Source: Serratia proteamaculans
Lineage (GTDB): Bacteria; Pseudomonadota; Gammaproteobacteria; Enterobacterales; Enterobacteriaceae
Direction of reading: 5' to 3'
Assembly: GCF_013337185.1 (NCBI RefSeq)
Contig: NZ_SWDE01000004.1
Span: forward strand, 423,720-487,719
Length of the DNA stretch: 64,000 nucleotides
Both the position numbers and the translations under genes were made by a program. Under the pieces are notes generated by a model that did no database searches, had not been told where the DNA came from, and saw nothing but the letters and a program-made list of their open reading frames with translations. Positions 29,450 through 37,457 of the stretch are shown here, one piece after another (within the stretch, counting starts at the first letter, position 1; each line of letters begins with the position of its first letter).

Positions 29450-31639
29450 ATGCTGACCAAGCGTCTCCCATCTTCCGCGGCCAAGCAGGGCCGAACTCAC
29501 GTCAGTGGGTTAGCGATAACTATCGCTGCCGCACTTGGCACGCTGGCAATGCCGGCATTTTCCGCCGACACCAGGGAAGAGACCCTTACCGTGGTGGGCA
29601 GTAGCCAACCGCAGCAGGAAAGCGCCTGGGGGCCGGTCGGCACCTATGCGGCCAAGCACAGCGCCACCGGTACCAAAACCGATACGCCGATTGAAAAGAC
29701 CCCGCAGTCGATTTCCGTGGTGACGCGTGAAGAGATGGATATGCGCCAGCCGGAGACGGTGAAAGGTGCGCTGGCTTATTCGCCGGGGGTGATGGTGGGT
29801 AACCGTGGTGCTTCTACCGCCTACGATGCGGTGAACATTCGCGGATTCAGTTCGGTGGGTACCAATATGTACCTCGACGGCCTGAAACTGCAGGACGACA
29901 ACTACTCCATTTACCAGATCGATCCTTACTTCCTTGAGCGTGCCGAAGTGCTGCGTGGTCCTTCTTCGGTTCTCTATGGCAAGAGCAATCCGGGTGGCGT
30001 CGTTGCTCTGGTCAGCAAACGGCCAACCACCGAAAGCCTTCGTGAAGTTCAGTTCAAGATGGGTACCGACAACCTGTTCCAGACCGGTTTCGATTTTGGC
30101 GGCGCGGTGGATGATGACGGTGTTTACTCTTACCGTTTGACCGGTCTGGCGCGTGATGAAGATCAGCAGCAGGTGGGTGAAAAGAGTAAGCGCTATGCCA
30201 TTGCGCCTTCTTTCAGTTGGCGGCCGGATGATCGTACCTCTTTGACTTTCCTCAGCAGTTTCCAGGATGACCCGAGTGTGGGCTTTTATGGCTGGTTGCC
30301 GAAAGAGGGCACGGTGCAAAATGGCATCAATGGTAAATTACCAACCAGTTTCAACGACGGTGAGCCGGGTTACAACAATATCTCGCGTAAGCAGCAGATG
30401 GTCGGGTACGCCTTTGAGCATGGGTTTGATGACGTATGGACAGTGCGCCAAAACTTGCGCTACTCCAAGATGGACGTTGATTACCGCTCCATCTATGGCC
30501 AGGGTATCAGCGCGACTAACCCTGCTGAATTGACACGTGGCGTGATGAACTCAAAAGAACACATGTCCAGCTTTACTGTAGATACGCAGGCACAGGCCAA
30601 GTTTGCAACGGGGCAAGTTGACCATACCTTGTTGATGGGTGTGGACTACATGCGCATGCGTAACGACGTCGTCTATCAGTACGGCACTGCTGCCCCGCTG
30701 AATGTCGTGTCCCCCCAGTACGGCAACCAGAGTTACACCATTACCGGTGGTGCAAGTCAGGTCAATCGTCAGGAGCAAACCGGGCTTTATGTACAGGATC
30801 AGGCCGAGTGGAATCAATGGGTGCTGACCATGGGAGGGCGCTATGACTGGAGCGACACCAACAGCACCAACCGTTTGAACCAGAATTCGGTATCAAAGCA
30901 GAAGGACAACGAATTCAGCGGCCGCGCTGGTCTGAACTATGTCTTTGAAAATGGCATTGCGCCTTATGTCAGTTACAGTGAATCCTTTGAGCCGACTTCA
31001 GGCACGGACTTCAGTGGTAACACCTTCGCCGCCTCCAAAGGAAAACAGTATGAAGCCGGCGTGAAGTATGCACCGAAAGATCGCCCTATTACTGCCAGCA
31101 TGGCGATTTATCAGCTGACTAAAACCAACAACAAGGTGGCTGACCCTAATCCAGATCATCCATTTGCCAGCGTGCAGGGCGGTGAGATTCGCTCTCGTGG
31201 TGTCGAGCTGGAAGCCAAAGCTGCGCTGTCGGCCAACGTTAACCTGCTGGGATCTTATACCTACACGGATGCCGAGTATTCCAAAGACACTACGCTTCAG
31301 GGCAATACCCCGGCTGCGATTCCAAAACACATGGCTTCACTGTGGGCGGATTACACCTTCCATGAAACCGCCATCAGTGGCCTGACCCTGGGTTCCGGTG
31401 TTCGCTATGTCGGCTCCAGCTATGGTGATGAAGCCAATACCTTTAAAGTGAAAGACTATACGGTGGTTGATGCCGCGATAAAATACGATTTGGCGCGCTT
31501 CAATCTGCCGGGTTCCTCGATTGGCATCAACGTGAACAACCTGTTTAATAAAGAATACGTCTCCAGCTGCTTCGCCACCTACGGCTGCTATTGGGGCGCA
31601 GAACGCCAGGTGGTCGCCACCGCAACCTTCCGCTTCTAA
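29450..31639 (+). CDS. fhuA: Ferrichrome outer-membrane receptor FhuA
   Basis: TonB-dependent barrel importing Fe(III)-ferrichrome. 729 residues, with a signal peptide ending about residue 39 (AMPAFSA), TonB box-like EETLTVVG just after it, plug domain (TPQSISVVTREEM, YDAVNIRGFSS, LRGPSSVLYGKSNPGGVVALVSKRP) and a 22-strand barrel closing in ATATFRF. The pre-terminal disulfide segment SSCFATYGCYWG is a FhuA hallmark. A little shorter than E. coli FhuA (747), with differences likely in surface loops. First gene of fhuACDB. Confidence 0.94.
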   Translation: MLTKRLPSSAAKQGRTHVSGLAITIAAALGTLAMPAFSADTREETLTVVGSSQPQQESAWGPVGTYAAKHSATGTKTDTPIEKTPQSISVVTREEMDMRQPETVKGALAYSPGVMVGNRGASTAYDAVNIRGFSSVGTNMYLDGLKLQDDNYSIYQIDPYFLERAEVLRGPSSVLYGKSNPGGVVALVSKRPTTESLREVQFKMGTDNLFQTGFDFGGAVDDDGVYSYRLTGLARDEDQQQVGEKSKRYAIAPSFSWRPDDRTSLTFLSSFQDDPSVGFYGWLPKEGTVQNGINGKLPTSFNDGEPGYNNISRKQQMVGYAFEHGFDDVWTVRQNLRYSKMDVDYRSIYGQGISATNPAELTRGVMNSKEHMSSFTVDTQAQAKFATGQVDHTLLMGVDYMRMRNDVVYQYGTAAPLNVVSPQYGNQSYTITGGASQVNRQEQTGLYVQDQAEWNQWVLTMGGRYDWSDTNSTNRLNQNSVSKQKDNEFSGRAGLNYVFENGIAPYVSYSESFEPTSGTDFSGNTFAASKGKQYEAGVKYAPKDRPITASMAIYQLTKTNNKVADPNPDHPFASVQGGEIRSRGVELEAKAALSANVNLLGSYTYTDAEYSKDTTLQGNTPAAIPKHMASLWADYTFHETAISGLTLGSGVRYVGSSYGDEANTFKVKDYTVVDAAIKYDLARFNLPGSSIGINVNNLFNKEYVSSCFATYGCYWGAERQVVATATFRF

Positions 31640-31686
31640 CCGGATCACCGGGGCGGCGTGATGTCGCCCCGGATTAAGTAGGACCT

Positions 31687-32484
31687 ATGCAGGATAAACA
31701 CCCCAATCACGACGCCACTTTTACTCTGAACAGCGCCAGCTTTGCCGTTCCCGGCCGCGTGCTGCTGCAACCCTTGTCGCTGACCTTTCCCGTGGGCAAA
31801 GTCTGTGGGCTGATCGGCCATAACGGCTCCGGCAAGTCCACGCTGCTAAAAATTCTTGGTCGCCATCAAAGCCCTACCACCGGCAGTGCGTTGCTCAACC
31901 AGCAGCCACTGGGCCAGTGGGACAGCAAGGCTTTTGCGCGTCAGGTCGCCTATCTGCCCCAGCAACTGCCCGCTGCAGAAGGCATGACGGTGCGTGAACT
32001 GGTGGCGATTGGCCGCTACCCATGGCATGGCGCGCTGGGCCGTTTTGGCACTAACGATCGTCAGCAGGTGGAAGAGGCGATTGCGCTGGTGGGCTTGAAG
32101 CCCTTCGCCAACCGTCTGGTGGACAGTTTGTCCGGTGGGGAACGTCAACGCGCCTGGCTGGCGATGATGGTGGCGCAGGACAGCCGCTGTCTGCTGCTGG
32201 ATGAACCTACCTCGGCACTGGATATCGCTCATCAGGTTGAGGTGCTGGCGCTGATCCAGCAACTGAGCCGGCAACGTGGCCTGACGGTGATTGCGGTGCT
32301 GCATGATATCAATATGGCGGCGCGCTACTGCGACCATCTGGTGGCCTTGCGCGGCGGTGAGATGATTGCCCAGGGTAGCCCACTGGATCTGATGCAGGGT
32401 GAGGTGCTGGAACAAATTTACGGTATTCCTATGGGAACGCTGCCACATCCAAGCGGCGGTGCGCCGGTGAGTTTTGTCTACTGA
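31687..32484 (+). CDS. fhuC: Ferrichrome ABC transporter ATPase
   Basis: Cytosolic ATPase powering FhuB. 265 residues: Walker A GHNGSGKST, signature LSGGERQRAWLAMM, Walker B CLLLDEPTSALD, H-loop AVLHDINMA. Its stop shares one base with the fhuD start (TGATG). FepC/BtuD-type relatives share the motifs, but operon context fixes the identity. Confidence 0.95.
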   Translation: MQDKHPNHDATFTLNSASFAVPGRVLLQPLSLTFPVGKVCGLIGHNGSGKSTLLKILGRHQSPTTGSALLNQQPLGQWDSKAFARQVAYLPQQLPAAEGMTVRELVAIGRYPWHGALGRFGTNDRQQVEEAIALVGLKPFANRLVDSLSGGERQRAWLAMMVAQDSRCLLLDEPTSALDIAHQVEVLALIQQLSRQRGLTVIAVLHDINMAARYCDHLVALRGGEMIAQGSPLDLMQGEVLEQIYGIPMGTLPHPSGGAPVSFVY

Positions 32485-33392
32485 TGCCTGATTCCTCTGA
32501 TTTTCACCATGATTCCGTTCGCCGTCGCCTGTTAACGGCTATGGCGCTATCACCTTTGCTGTTTTCTTTGCCAGGGCAAGCCGCTGCCACGCCGCCTGAT
32601 CTTGCGCGCATTGTGGCGCTGGAGTGGTTGCCGATTGAACTGCTGTTGGCGCTGGGGGTTACCCCCCTGGCCGTCGCTGATATCCATAACTACAACCTGT
32701 GGGTGGAAGAGCCAAAATTGCCTGCCTCGGTGATTGATGTCGGCCAGCGCACCGAACCTAACCTTGAGCTGTTACAGCAGCTTCAGCCATCGCTGATGTT
32801 GCTGTCGAAAGGCTATGGCCCCACGCCGCAAAAGCTGGAGCCTATCGCTCCCTCAATGAGCTTTAGCTTCAACGACGGCAGTGGCAAGCCGCTGACGGTG
32901 GCCAAACAGTCACTGCAAGCCTTGGCGCAGCGTCTGGGACTGGAAACCCGGGCGGTGCAGCATTTGGCCGAGTTTGAGTGCTTTATTCGGGATGCGCGTC
33001 AGCGTCTGCATTCATACACGGTACAGCCATTGCTGATGTTTTCACTGATCGACACTCGCCATGCGCTGGTCATTGGTCAGAAAAGCCTGTTTCAGGAAGT
33101 GATGGACCAGCTTGGAATAATCAATGCATGGGAAGGGGAAACCAACTTTTGGGGCACGGCAGTGGTGGGGATTGAACGTCTGGCGATGGTGAAAAGTGCG
33201 CGGGCGATTTATCTCGACCACGGTAATCAGGAAATGTTGAAGAAAGTCAGCGCCACCCCGCTATGGCAGGCATTACCCTTCGTGCGGCAGAATCAATTGC
33301 GCCAGGTACCGGCGGTGTGGTTCTACGGGGCAACGCTGTCGGCGATGCGCTTTTGCCATCTGCTGGAGCAGGCGCAGGAGAGTTATTCATGA
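32484..33392 (+). CDS. fhuD: Periplasmic hydroxamate-siderophore binding protein
   Basis: Carries ferrichrome and other hydroxamates from FhuA to FhuB. 302 residues with an RRRLLTAMALSPLLF twin-arginine-like signal; E. coli FhuD is a known Tat candidate. Mature part: RIVALEWLPIELLLALG, DVGQRTEPNLELL, ETNFWGTAVVGIERL and AVWFYGATLSAM, all conserved with E. coli. Overlaps fhuB by 4 bp (ATGA). Confidence 0.94.
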   Translation: MPDSSDFHHDSVRRRLLTAMALSPLLFSLPGQAAATPPDLARIVALEWLPIELLLALGVTPLAVADIHNYNLWVEEPKLPASVIDVGQRTEPNLELLQQLQPSLMLLSKGYGPTPQKLEPIAPSMSFSFNDGSGKPLTVAKQSLQALAQRLGLETRAVQHLAEFECFIRDARQRLHSYTVQPLLMFSLIDTRHALVIGQKSLFQEVMDQLGIINAWEGETNFWGTAVVGIERLAMVKSARAIYLDHGNQEMLKKVSATPLWQALPFVRQNQLRQVPAVWFYGATLSAMRFCHLLEQAQESYS

Positions 33393-35377
33393 GTGCGCAC
33401 ATCCGGGCATTCCCGCTGACGCTGGTACTGCTGCTGTTGGCTGCGGCCGGCGGCCTGACGCTCTACAACCTGCTGCAACAGCTGCCCTGGGCATTGTGGG
33501 GGCAGGCGCTGATGGCGCCGAACATCGATGATGTACAGCAAATGCTGTTCCACTACAGCCTGTTGCCGCGGCTGTCGGTCTCTCTGCTGGCCGGTGCCGG
33601 GTTGGGATTGGTCGGCGTGCTGTTTCAGCAGGTTTTGCGCAATCCGCTGGCCGAGCCGGCAACGCTTGGGGTTTCCGCCGGGGCACAGCTTGGGTTGACG
33701 GTTGCTACGCTGTGGATGTTGCCGGGCGGCGAACTGACTCGCCAGTTGGCCGCTATGGCGGGGGCGGTAGTGGTCGGTGGGCTGGTGTTCGGCGTGGCCT
33801 GGGGCAAACGCATGTCGCCGGTGACGCTGATCCTGGCCGGGCTGGTGCTGGGGTTATACTGCGGTGCGGTCAACAGCCTGCTGGCGTTGTTCAATTACGA
33901 TCAACTGCAGGGGGTGTTCCTGTGGAGTACCGGAGCGCTGAACCAGCAAGACTGGAGCAACGTGCAGTTTATTCTGCCGCGCCTGCTGGTGGCCGGGCTG
34001 TTGGCGGTGCTGTTGCTGCGCCCACTGACGCTGCTGGGGCTGGACGATGGTGTGGCACGCAATCTGGGGCTCGGGCTGTCGATGGCGCGTTTCTGCGCGC
34101 TGGCCGTGGCAATTATCTTCAGCGCCATGTTGGTGAATGCCGTTGGGGTGATTGGTTTTATCGGCCTGTTTGCTCCGCTGATGGCGAAAATGCTGGGTGC
34201 GCGTCGGTTGGCGCACCGCATGATGTTGGCTCCGCTGTTGGGGGCTCTGCTGCTGTGGTTAACCGATCAGGTGATGATCTGGCTGACGCAGGTATGGCGA
34301 GAAGTCCCGACCGGTGCGGCTACCGCACTGTTTGGTGCACCGCTGTTGTTATGGTTGCTACCGCGCCTGCGCAGTGCTTCAACACCGCCACCGATGAATC
34401 TGGGCGATAAGGTGCCGGCCGAACGTGGCCATCTGCTGGTGTGGGTGACGCTGGCTGGAGCGGTGCTGTTGGCCGGTATTGCCGTTGCGTTGATGCTGGG
34501 CCAAAACGCCGCCGGTTGGCACTGGAGCCAGGGTGCCCAGCTGGAGTCATTGCTGCCGTGGCGCTGGCCTCGGGTGTTGTCGGCACTGGCTGCGGGCATG
34601 ATGCTGGCGGTGGCGGGGACCTTAATCCAAAAACTGACCGGTAACCCGATGGCCAGCCCGGAAGTCCTGGGCATCAGCTCGGGGGCCGCCTTCGGCGTGG
34701 TGATGATGCTGCTGGTGGTACCGGGTGATGCCTTTGTCTGGTTGCTGCCGGCCGGGAGCCTGGGGGCCGCCGGGACCCTGCTGGTGATCATGATTGCCGC
34801 CGGGCGCGGAGGGTTCTCCACCGAGCGGATGCTGCTGGCCGGTATCGCGCTCAGCACGGCGTTTACCACCACCATTTTCCTGCTGCTGGCCAGTGGCGAT
34901 CCGCGCACCGGTGGCCTGCTGACCTGGATTTCCGGCTCCACCTATTCGGTGACGCCGGAGCAGGCGGTGCGAACGGCGGTCATTGCAGTTGCGCTGATTG
35001 CGTTGGCGCCGCTGTGTCGTCGTTGGCTTAGCATCCTGCCGCTCGGCAGTGCCACCGCCCGCTCGGTGGGTATTGCCCTGACGCCGGTACGCCTGAGCAT
35101 TCTGCTGCTGGCCGCCACGCTGACCGCCATGGCAACGCTGACCGTAGGGCCGCTGAGTTTTATCGGCCTGATGGCGCCGCATATGGCACGAATGTTGGGT
35201 TTCCGCCGTGCATTACCGCAGATGGTGATTGCCGCGCTGCTGGGGGGGCTGTTGATGGTATTTGCCGACTGGTGCGGACGCATGGTGATGTTCCCGTACC
35301 AAATTCCCGCCGGGCTGCTGGCGACCTTTATCGGCGCGCCGTATTTCGTTTACCTGTTGCGCAAGCAAACTTCGTAA
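33389..35377 (+). CDS. fhuB: Ferrichrome ABC permease FhuB
   Basis: 662-residue double-length permease: two FecCD-type halves fused (about 1-330 and 350-662), each with roughly ten membrane helices, as in E. coli FhuB. Duplicated motifs are LRNPLAEPATLGVSAGAQ in the first half and LTGNPMASPEVLGISSGAA in the second. Start ATG 33389 overlaps fhuD; a longer frame to 33263 would run through fhuD. Ends the fhu operon at the terminator at 35408. Confidence 0.95.
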   Translation: MSAHIRAFPLTLVLLLLAAAGGLTLYNLLQQLPWALWGQALMAPNIDDVQQMLFHYSLLPRLSVSLLAGAGLGLVGVLFQQVLRNPLAEPATLGVSAGAQLGLTVATLWMLPGGELTRQLAAMAGAVVVGGLVFGVAWGKRMSPVTLILAGLVLGLYCGAVNSLLALFNYDQLQGVFLWSTGALNQQDWSNVQFILPRLLVAGLLAVLLLRPLTLLGLDDGVARNLGLGLSMARFCALAVAIIFSAMLVNAVGVIGFIGLFAPLMAKMLGARRLAHRMMLAPLLGALLLWLTDQVMIWLTQVWREVPTGAATALFGAPLLLWLLPRLRSASTPPPMNLGDKVPAERGHLLVWVTLAGAVLLAGIAVALMLGQNAAGWHWSQGAQLESLLPWRWPRVLSALAAGMMLAVAGTLIQKLTGNPMASPEVLGISSGAAFGVVMMLLVVPGDAFVWLLPAGSLGAAGTLLVIMIAAGRGGFSTERMLLAGIALSTAFTTTIFLLLASGDPRTGGLLTWISGSTYSVTPEQAVRTAVIAVALIALAPLCRRWLSILPLGSATARSVGIALTPVRLSILLLAATLTAMATLTVGPLSFIGLMAPHMARMLGFRRALPQMVIAALLGGLLMVFADWCGRMVMFPYQIPAGLLATFIGAPYFVYLLRKQTS

Positions 35378-35407
35378 ACGACCTGGCGACTCCCGTTCTT
35401 GCCCTCA

Positions 35408-35438
35408 AAGGCTCAGCATTGCTGGGCCTTGTTTTTTT
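35408..35438 (+). terminator. Terminator of fhuACDB
   Basis: AGGCTCAGC/GCTGGGCCT stem followed by GTTTTTTT. Confidence 0.85.
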
Positions 35439-35587
35439 GTATTTACAGACTGTTGCAGCGCTTTGCGCAACGCTGTGCAGAAACGGAATTTGGTGCAGAA
35501 AGGGACGCTGAAATCAGGGGATGGGTGAATATACTGCGTGCGGGTGCTCTGGATCTTTCGTCCTGAGCATACGCAAGGGATAGAAAG

Positions 35588-35624
35588 AGAAAAGCCCCGT
35601 GTCGATATACATCAACCCGAGGCC
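35588..35624 (-). ncRNA. sok: Putative Sok antisense RNA 1
   Basis: Minus strand reads GGCCTCGGGTTGATG...CGGGGCTTTTCTC: GCCTCG pairs with CGGGGC, and GTTGAT with ATCGAC inside, ending in TTTT. It is the same layout as known chromosomal Sok RNAs, which begin with this GGCCTCGGGTTGATG motif. It is complementary to the hok leader 70-105 bases before the hok ATG, over the Mok start region. The 5' end is estimated. Confidence 0.65.
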
Positions 35625-35898
35625 AACTCTAACGCCAGAGAACGTTAGGTTAGCTTCTTACCTGCCGAGAGGCAAGGAAAAGGAGGTCAAAAATGCAGCA
35701 GGGACGGATAGTTCCAAGGCTGATGATTATCTGCATGACGCTGATTGCGCTTATGTGGATCACCCGCGGTTCGCTGTGCGAATTGCGCATCAAGCTGGGC
35801 GACACGGAAGTTGCAGCCATTCTGGCTTACGAATCCAAAGGGTAAGGCAACCCAACGGCGGGGGCGTTGTTCCCGCCTGTTGGTTGTTTGCGCGTTGA
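35599..35898 (+). CDS. Mok-like overlapping frame of hok unit 1
   Basis: A GTG at 35599 opens a frame that runs through the hok leader and overlaps hok in another frame, as mok does in hok/sok, where mok translation is needed for hok translation and is blocked by Sok. The antisense RNA covers this start codon. The frame extends beyond hok (99 codons), longer than needed. Unit 2 has GAG at the same position, so this frame is absent there. It may be only an open shadow frame. Confidence 0.35.
   Translation: MSIYINPRPTLTPENVRLASYLPRGKEKEVKNAAGTDSSKADDYLHDADCAYVDHPRFAVRIAHQAGRHGSCSHSGLRIQRVRQPNGGGVVPACWLFAR
35693..35845 (+). CDS. hok: Hok-family type I toxin, copy 1
   Basis: A 50-residue membrane toxin of the Hok/Gef family: an N-terminal hydrophobic helix (LMIICMTLIALMWITRGSL) then CELRIKLGDTEVAAILAYES, matching Hok family features (the T-R-x-S/D-L-C-E motif and the EVA-A-x-x-A-Y/C-E-S tail). 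In the family, overproduction depolarises the inner membrane; Sok RNA represses it. AAGGAGG seven bases before the ATG. Too short for routine calling. Nearly identical to copy 2 (Ile/Thr at 6, Ile/Leu at 23). Confidence 0.88.
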   Translation: MQQGRIVPRLMIICMTLIALMWITRGSLCELRIKLGDTEVAAILAYESKG

Positions 35899-35924
35899 TC
35901 CATGAGCACCCATCCGATAAAAAC

Positions 35925-35952
35925 AAAACGGCAGGCCTCGGCTTGCCGTTTT
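35925..35952 (+). terminator. Terminator of hok unit 1
   Basis: AAAACGGCAGGC/GCTTGCCGTTTT stem with a short CTCG loop; near-symmetric, so may act on both strands. Confidence 0.75.
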
Positions 35953-36129
35953 CACTTTGGCAGCCTTGGCTGGCACTGCTGTATTTTCAGGCTGTTGCAG
36001 TGCTTTGCGCAACGCTGCGCAGAAACGGAATTTAGCGCGGAAAGAGACGCCGAAATCAGGGGGAAGGTGAATATACTGCGCGCGGGTGCTCTGGATCTTT
36101 CGTCCTGAGCATACGCAAGGGATAGAAAG

Positions 36130-36166
36130 AGAAAAGCCCCGAGTCGGTATACATCAACCCGAGGCC
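36130..36166 (-). ncRNA. sok: Putative Sok antisense RNA 2
   Basis: Same arrangement as Sok 1: GGCCTCGGGTTGATG start, CGGGGC closing arm, TTTT tail on the minus strand. The inner stem is less perfect (ACCGAC for ATCGAC). Cross-regulation between copies is likely because the target segments are almost identical. Confidence 0.6.
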
Positions 36167-36234
36167 AACTCTAACGCCACACAACGTTAGGTTAGCTTCT
36201 TACCTGCCGAGAGGCAAGGAAAAGGAGGTCAAAA

Positions 36235-36387
36235 ATGCAGCAGGGACGGACCGTTCCAAGGCTGATGATTATCTGCATGACGCTGATTGCGCTTATGTGG
36301 CTCACCCGCGGTTCGCTGTGCGAATTGCGCATCAAGCTGGGCGACACGGAAGTTGCAGCCATTCTGGCTTACGAATCCAAAGGGTAA
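36235..36387 (+). CDS. hok: Hok-family type I toxin, copy 2
   Basis: 50 residues, differing from copy 1 only at position 6 (Thr for Ile) and 23 (Leu for Ile), with the same AAGGAGG site. Reading frame intact. The leader has lost the upstream GTG of the mok-like frame, so its translation may depend on a different signal or be silent. Expected to be a bitopic inner-membrane peptide. Confidence 0.87.
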   Translation: MQQGRTVPRLMIICMTLIALMWLTRGSLCELRIKLGDTEVAAILAYESKG

Positions 36388-36465
36388 GGCAACCCAACGG
36401 CGGGCATTGCTCCCGCCTGTTGGTTGTTTGTGCGTTGATCCATGAGCACCCATCCGATAAAAACA

Positions 36466-36494
36466 AAAACGGCAGGCCTCGGCTTGCCGTTTTC
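36466..36494 (+). terminator. Terminator of hok unit 2
   Basis: AAAAACGGCAGGC/GCTTGCCGTTTT stem, same as in unit 1. Confidence 0.7.
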
Positions 36495-36521
36495 ACTTTG
36501 GCAATCTTGGCTGGCACTGTT

Positions 36522-36680
36522 GTGTTTTCAGGCTGTTGCAGTGCTTTGCGCATTGCTGCGCAGCTATGACATTCAGTGTGGAAATGGGCGTCGCGCTCTG
36601 GAAGAAGGTGAATATACTGCGGGCGGGTGCTCCTCTCTGGTCGAGAGGCAAGGAAAGATGCATCCATACACTCAAATTAC
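36522..36680 (+). repeat. Truncated third hok/sok unit
   Basis: Begins like units 1 and 2 (GTTTTCAGGCTGTTGCAGTG) and keeps the promoter block GGTGAATATACTGCGGGCGGG. It then jumps to the sequence just before hok (GAGAGGCAAGGAAA-GATGCA), losing the sok region and the toxin. A remnant with an internal deletion. It now lies immediately before the HigBA-type pair. Confidence 0.7.
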
Positions 36681-36682
36681 CT

Positions 36683-36720
36683 TGGTGTACGTAGTACATC
36701 TCATAGTGTATCGTGTACCT
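36683..36720 (+). promoter_or_regulatory. Operator-like region of the HigBA-type operon
   Basis: Repeated GTGTAC/GTAC and TACA-N8-TGTA motifs (GGTGTACGTAGTACATC ... GTGTATCGTGTACC) in 38 bp just before the toxin gene. Such nested palindromes are usual for antitoxin autoregulation. Exact operator unknown. Confidence 0.45.
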
Positions 36721-36739
36721 CAACATGGAGAGGGTGCCA

Positions 36740-37072
36740 GTGAGTCATGCGCTAGTATTTATTGAGACCCCGATGTTCACACGGCAGGTAAAGCAAATAG
36801 CCACGGACGACGAGCTAAAAGACCTCCAGAAAGAACTCATCGAATCACCAGGCAAAGGCGATCTGATTCAGAAAACCGGCGGCCTGCGAAAAATCAGGAT
36901 GGCAACAGGATCCCAGGGGAAAAGCGGCAGTGCCAGGGTGATTTACTTTCTGGCAACCGAAGAGGTTATTTATCTGGTGATGGCCTACCCGAAAAGTATT
37001 AAAGACAGTCTGACCGAGACAGAAAAGTCAGTGCTGAAGAAATTGACGAAATTGCTGAAAGATGAGGTGTGA
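36740..37072 (+). CDS. higB: RelE/HigB-type toxin
   Basis: Predicted ribosome-dependent mRNA endonuclease of a type II toxin-antitoxin pair. 110 residues from GTG 36740 (MSHALVFIETPMFTRQV), preceded by GGAGAGG at six bases; in-frame GTG 36713 and ATG 36725 lack a ribosome site. Features of the HigB2 group: LQKELIESPGKGDLIQKTGGLRKIRMA, SGSARVIYFLATEEVIYLVMAYPK. Toxin precedes antitoxin, the HigBA order, with one base between the genes. A family call; activity not shown. Confidence 0.82.
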   Translation: MSHALVFIETPMFTRQVKQIATDDELKDLQKELIESPGKGDLIQKTGGLRKIRMATGSQGKSGSARVIYFLATEEVIYLVMAYPKSIKDSLTETEKSVLKKLTKLLKDEV

Positions 37073-37073
37073 C

Positions 37074-37358
37074 ATGAGCTTTTTTGACGATATGAAAACG
37101 TCTCTTGAAGAGGCTGTCGACATTAAAAATGGCGTTACTGCACCGGCCAATGTCACTCGTTATGCTATCGCAGATGTGAAGGCGATTCGGGAGCAACTGA
37201 ACGTTTCACAGAGCGAAATGGCAAAGGCGCTCGGTACCAGCGTTGATACCATCAAAAGCTGGGAAACCAAAAGACGTAACCCAACAGGTCTGGCGGCAAA
37301 GGTGTTGGCGGCCATCCAGGCTAACCCTGAATTCTTCCGCGAGCTTGCTGCGCATTAG
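37074..37358 (+). CDS. higA: HigA/NadS-type antitoxin
   Basis: 94-residue Xre-family protein: N-terminal toxin-binding segment (MSFFDDMKTSLEEAVDIKNG) and a helix-turn-helix (IREQLNVSQSEMAKALGTSVDTIKSWETKRRNPTG, about 40-75). Expected to neutralise the upstream toxin and repress the operon. GAGGTG within the toxin's last codons serves as its ribosome site, so translation is coupled. Confidence 0.83.
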   Translation: MSFFDDMKTSLEEAVDIKNGVTAPANVTRYAIADVKAIREQLNVSQSEMAKALGTSVDTIKSWETKRRNPTGLAAKVLAAIQANPEFFRELAAH

Positions 37359-37412
37359 TTAACGCGACGATTGTTGTCTCATCCGTAGTCTGTACCCCAT
37401 CCCATAAAAACA

Positions 37413-37438
37413 AAACGGCGAGCTTAAGCTCGCCGTTT
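37413..37438. terminator. Bidirectional terminator between higA and metK
   Basis: AAACGGCGAGC-TTAA-GCTCGCCGTTT, symmetric with A/T flanks on both sides, in the convergent gap. Confidence 0.85.
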
Positions 37439-37457
37439 ACACTTCCGATACCCAGGC

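Larger units (their letters stand above)
35439..35980 (+). repeat. Tandem hok/sok unit 1
   Basis: First of two head-to-tail units of about 542 bp, starting GTATTTACAGACTGTTGCAG and ending before the same motif at 35981. It contains a promoter-like TATACT (35530-35535), hok with its leader, antisense sok, and a terminator (35925-35952). Copies 1 and 2 differ at scattered positions only. Confidence 0.85.
35981..36521 (+). repeat. Tandem hok/sok unit 2
   Basis: Second near-identical unit, beginning GTATTTTCAGGCTGTTGCAG. All parts of unit 1 are present, with substitutions in the promoter-proximal part and the loss of the GTG mok-like start. Arose by tandem duplication. Confidence 0.85.

Noticed and set aside
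33712..34410. 232-codon frame inside fhuB
   Set aside because: Alternative frame of a GC-rich membrane gene with no ribosome site; fhuB is fully conserved in its own frame.
35902..36108. Frames starting MSTHPIKTK after each hok (also at 36442)
   Set aside because: They cross the hok terminator and the repeat boundary, differ in length because of frameshifts between the copies, and lack ribosome sites.
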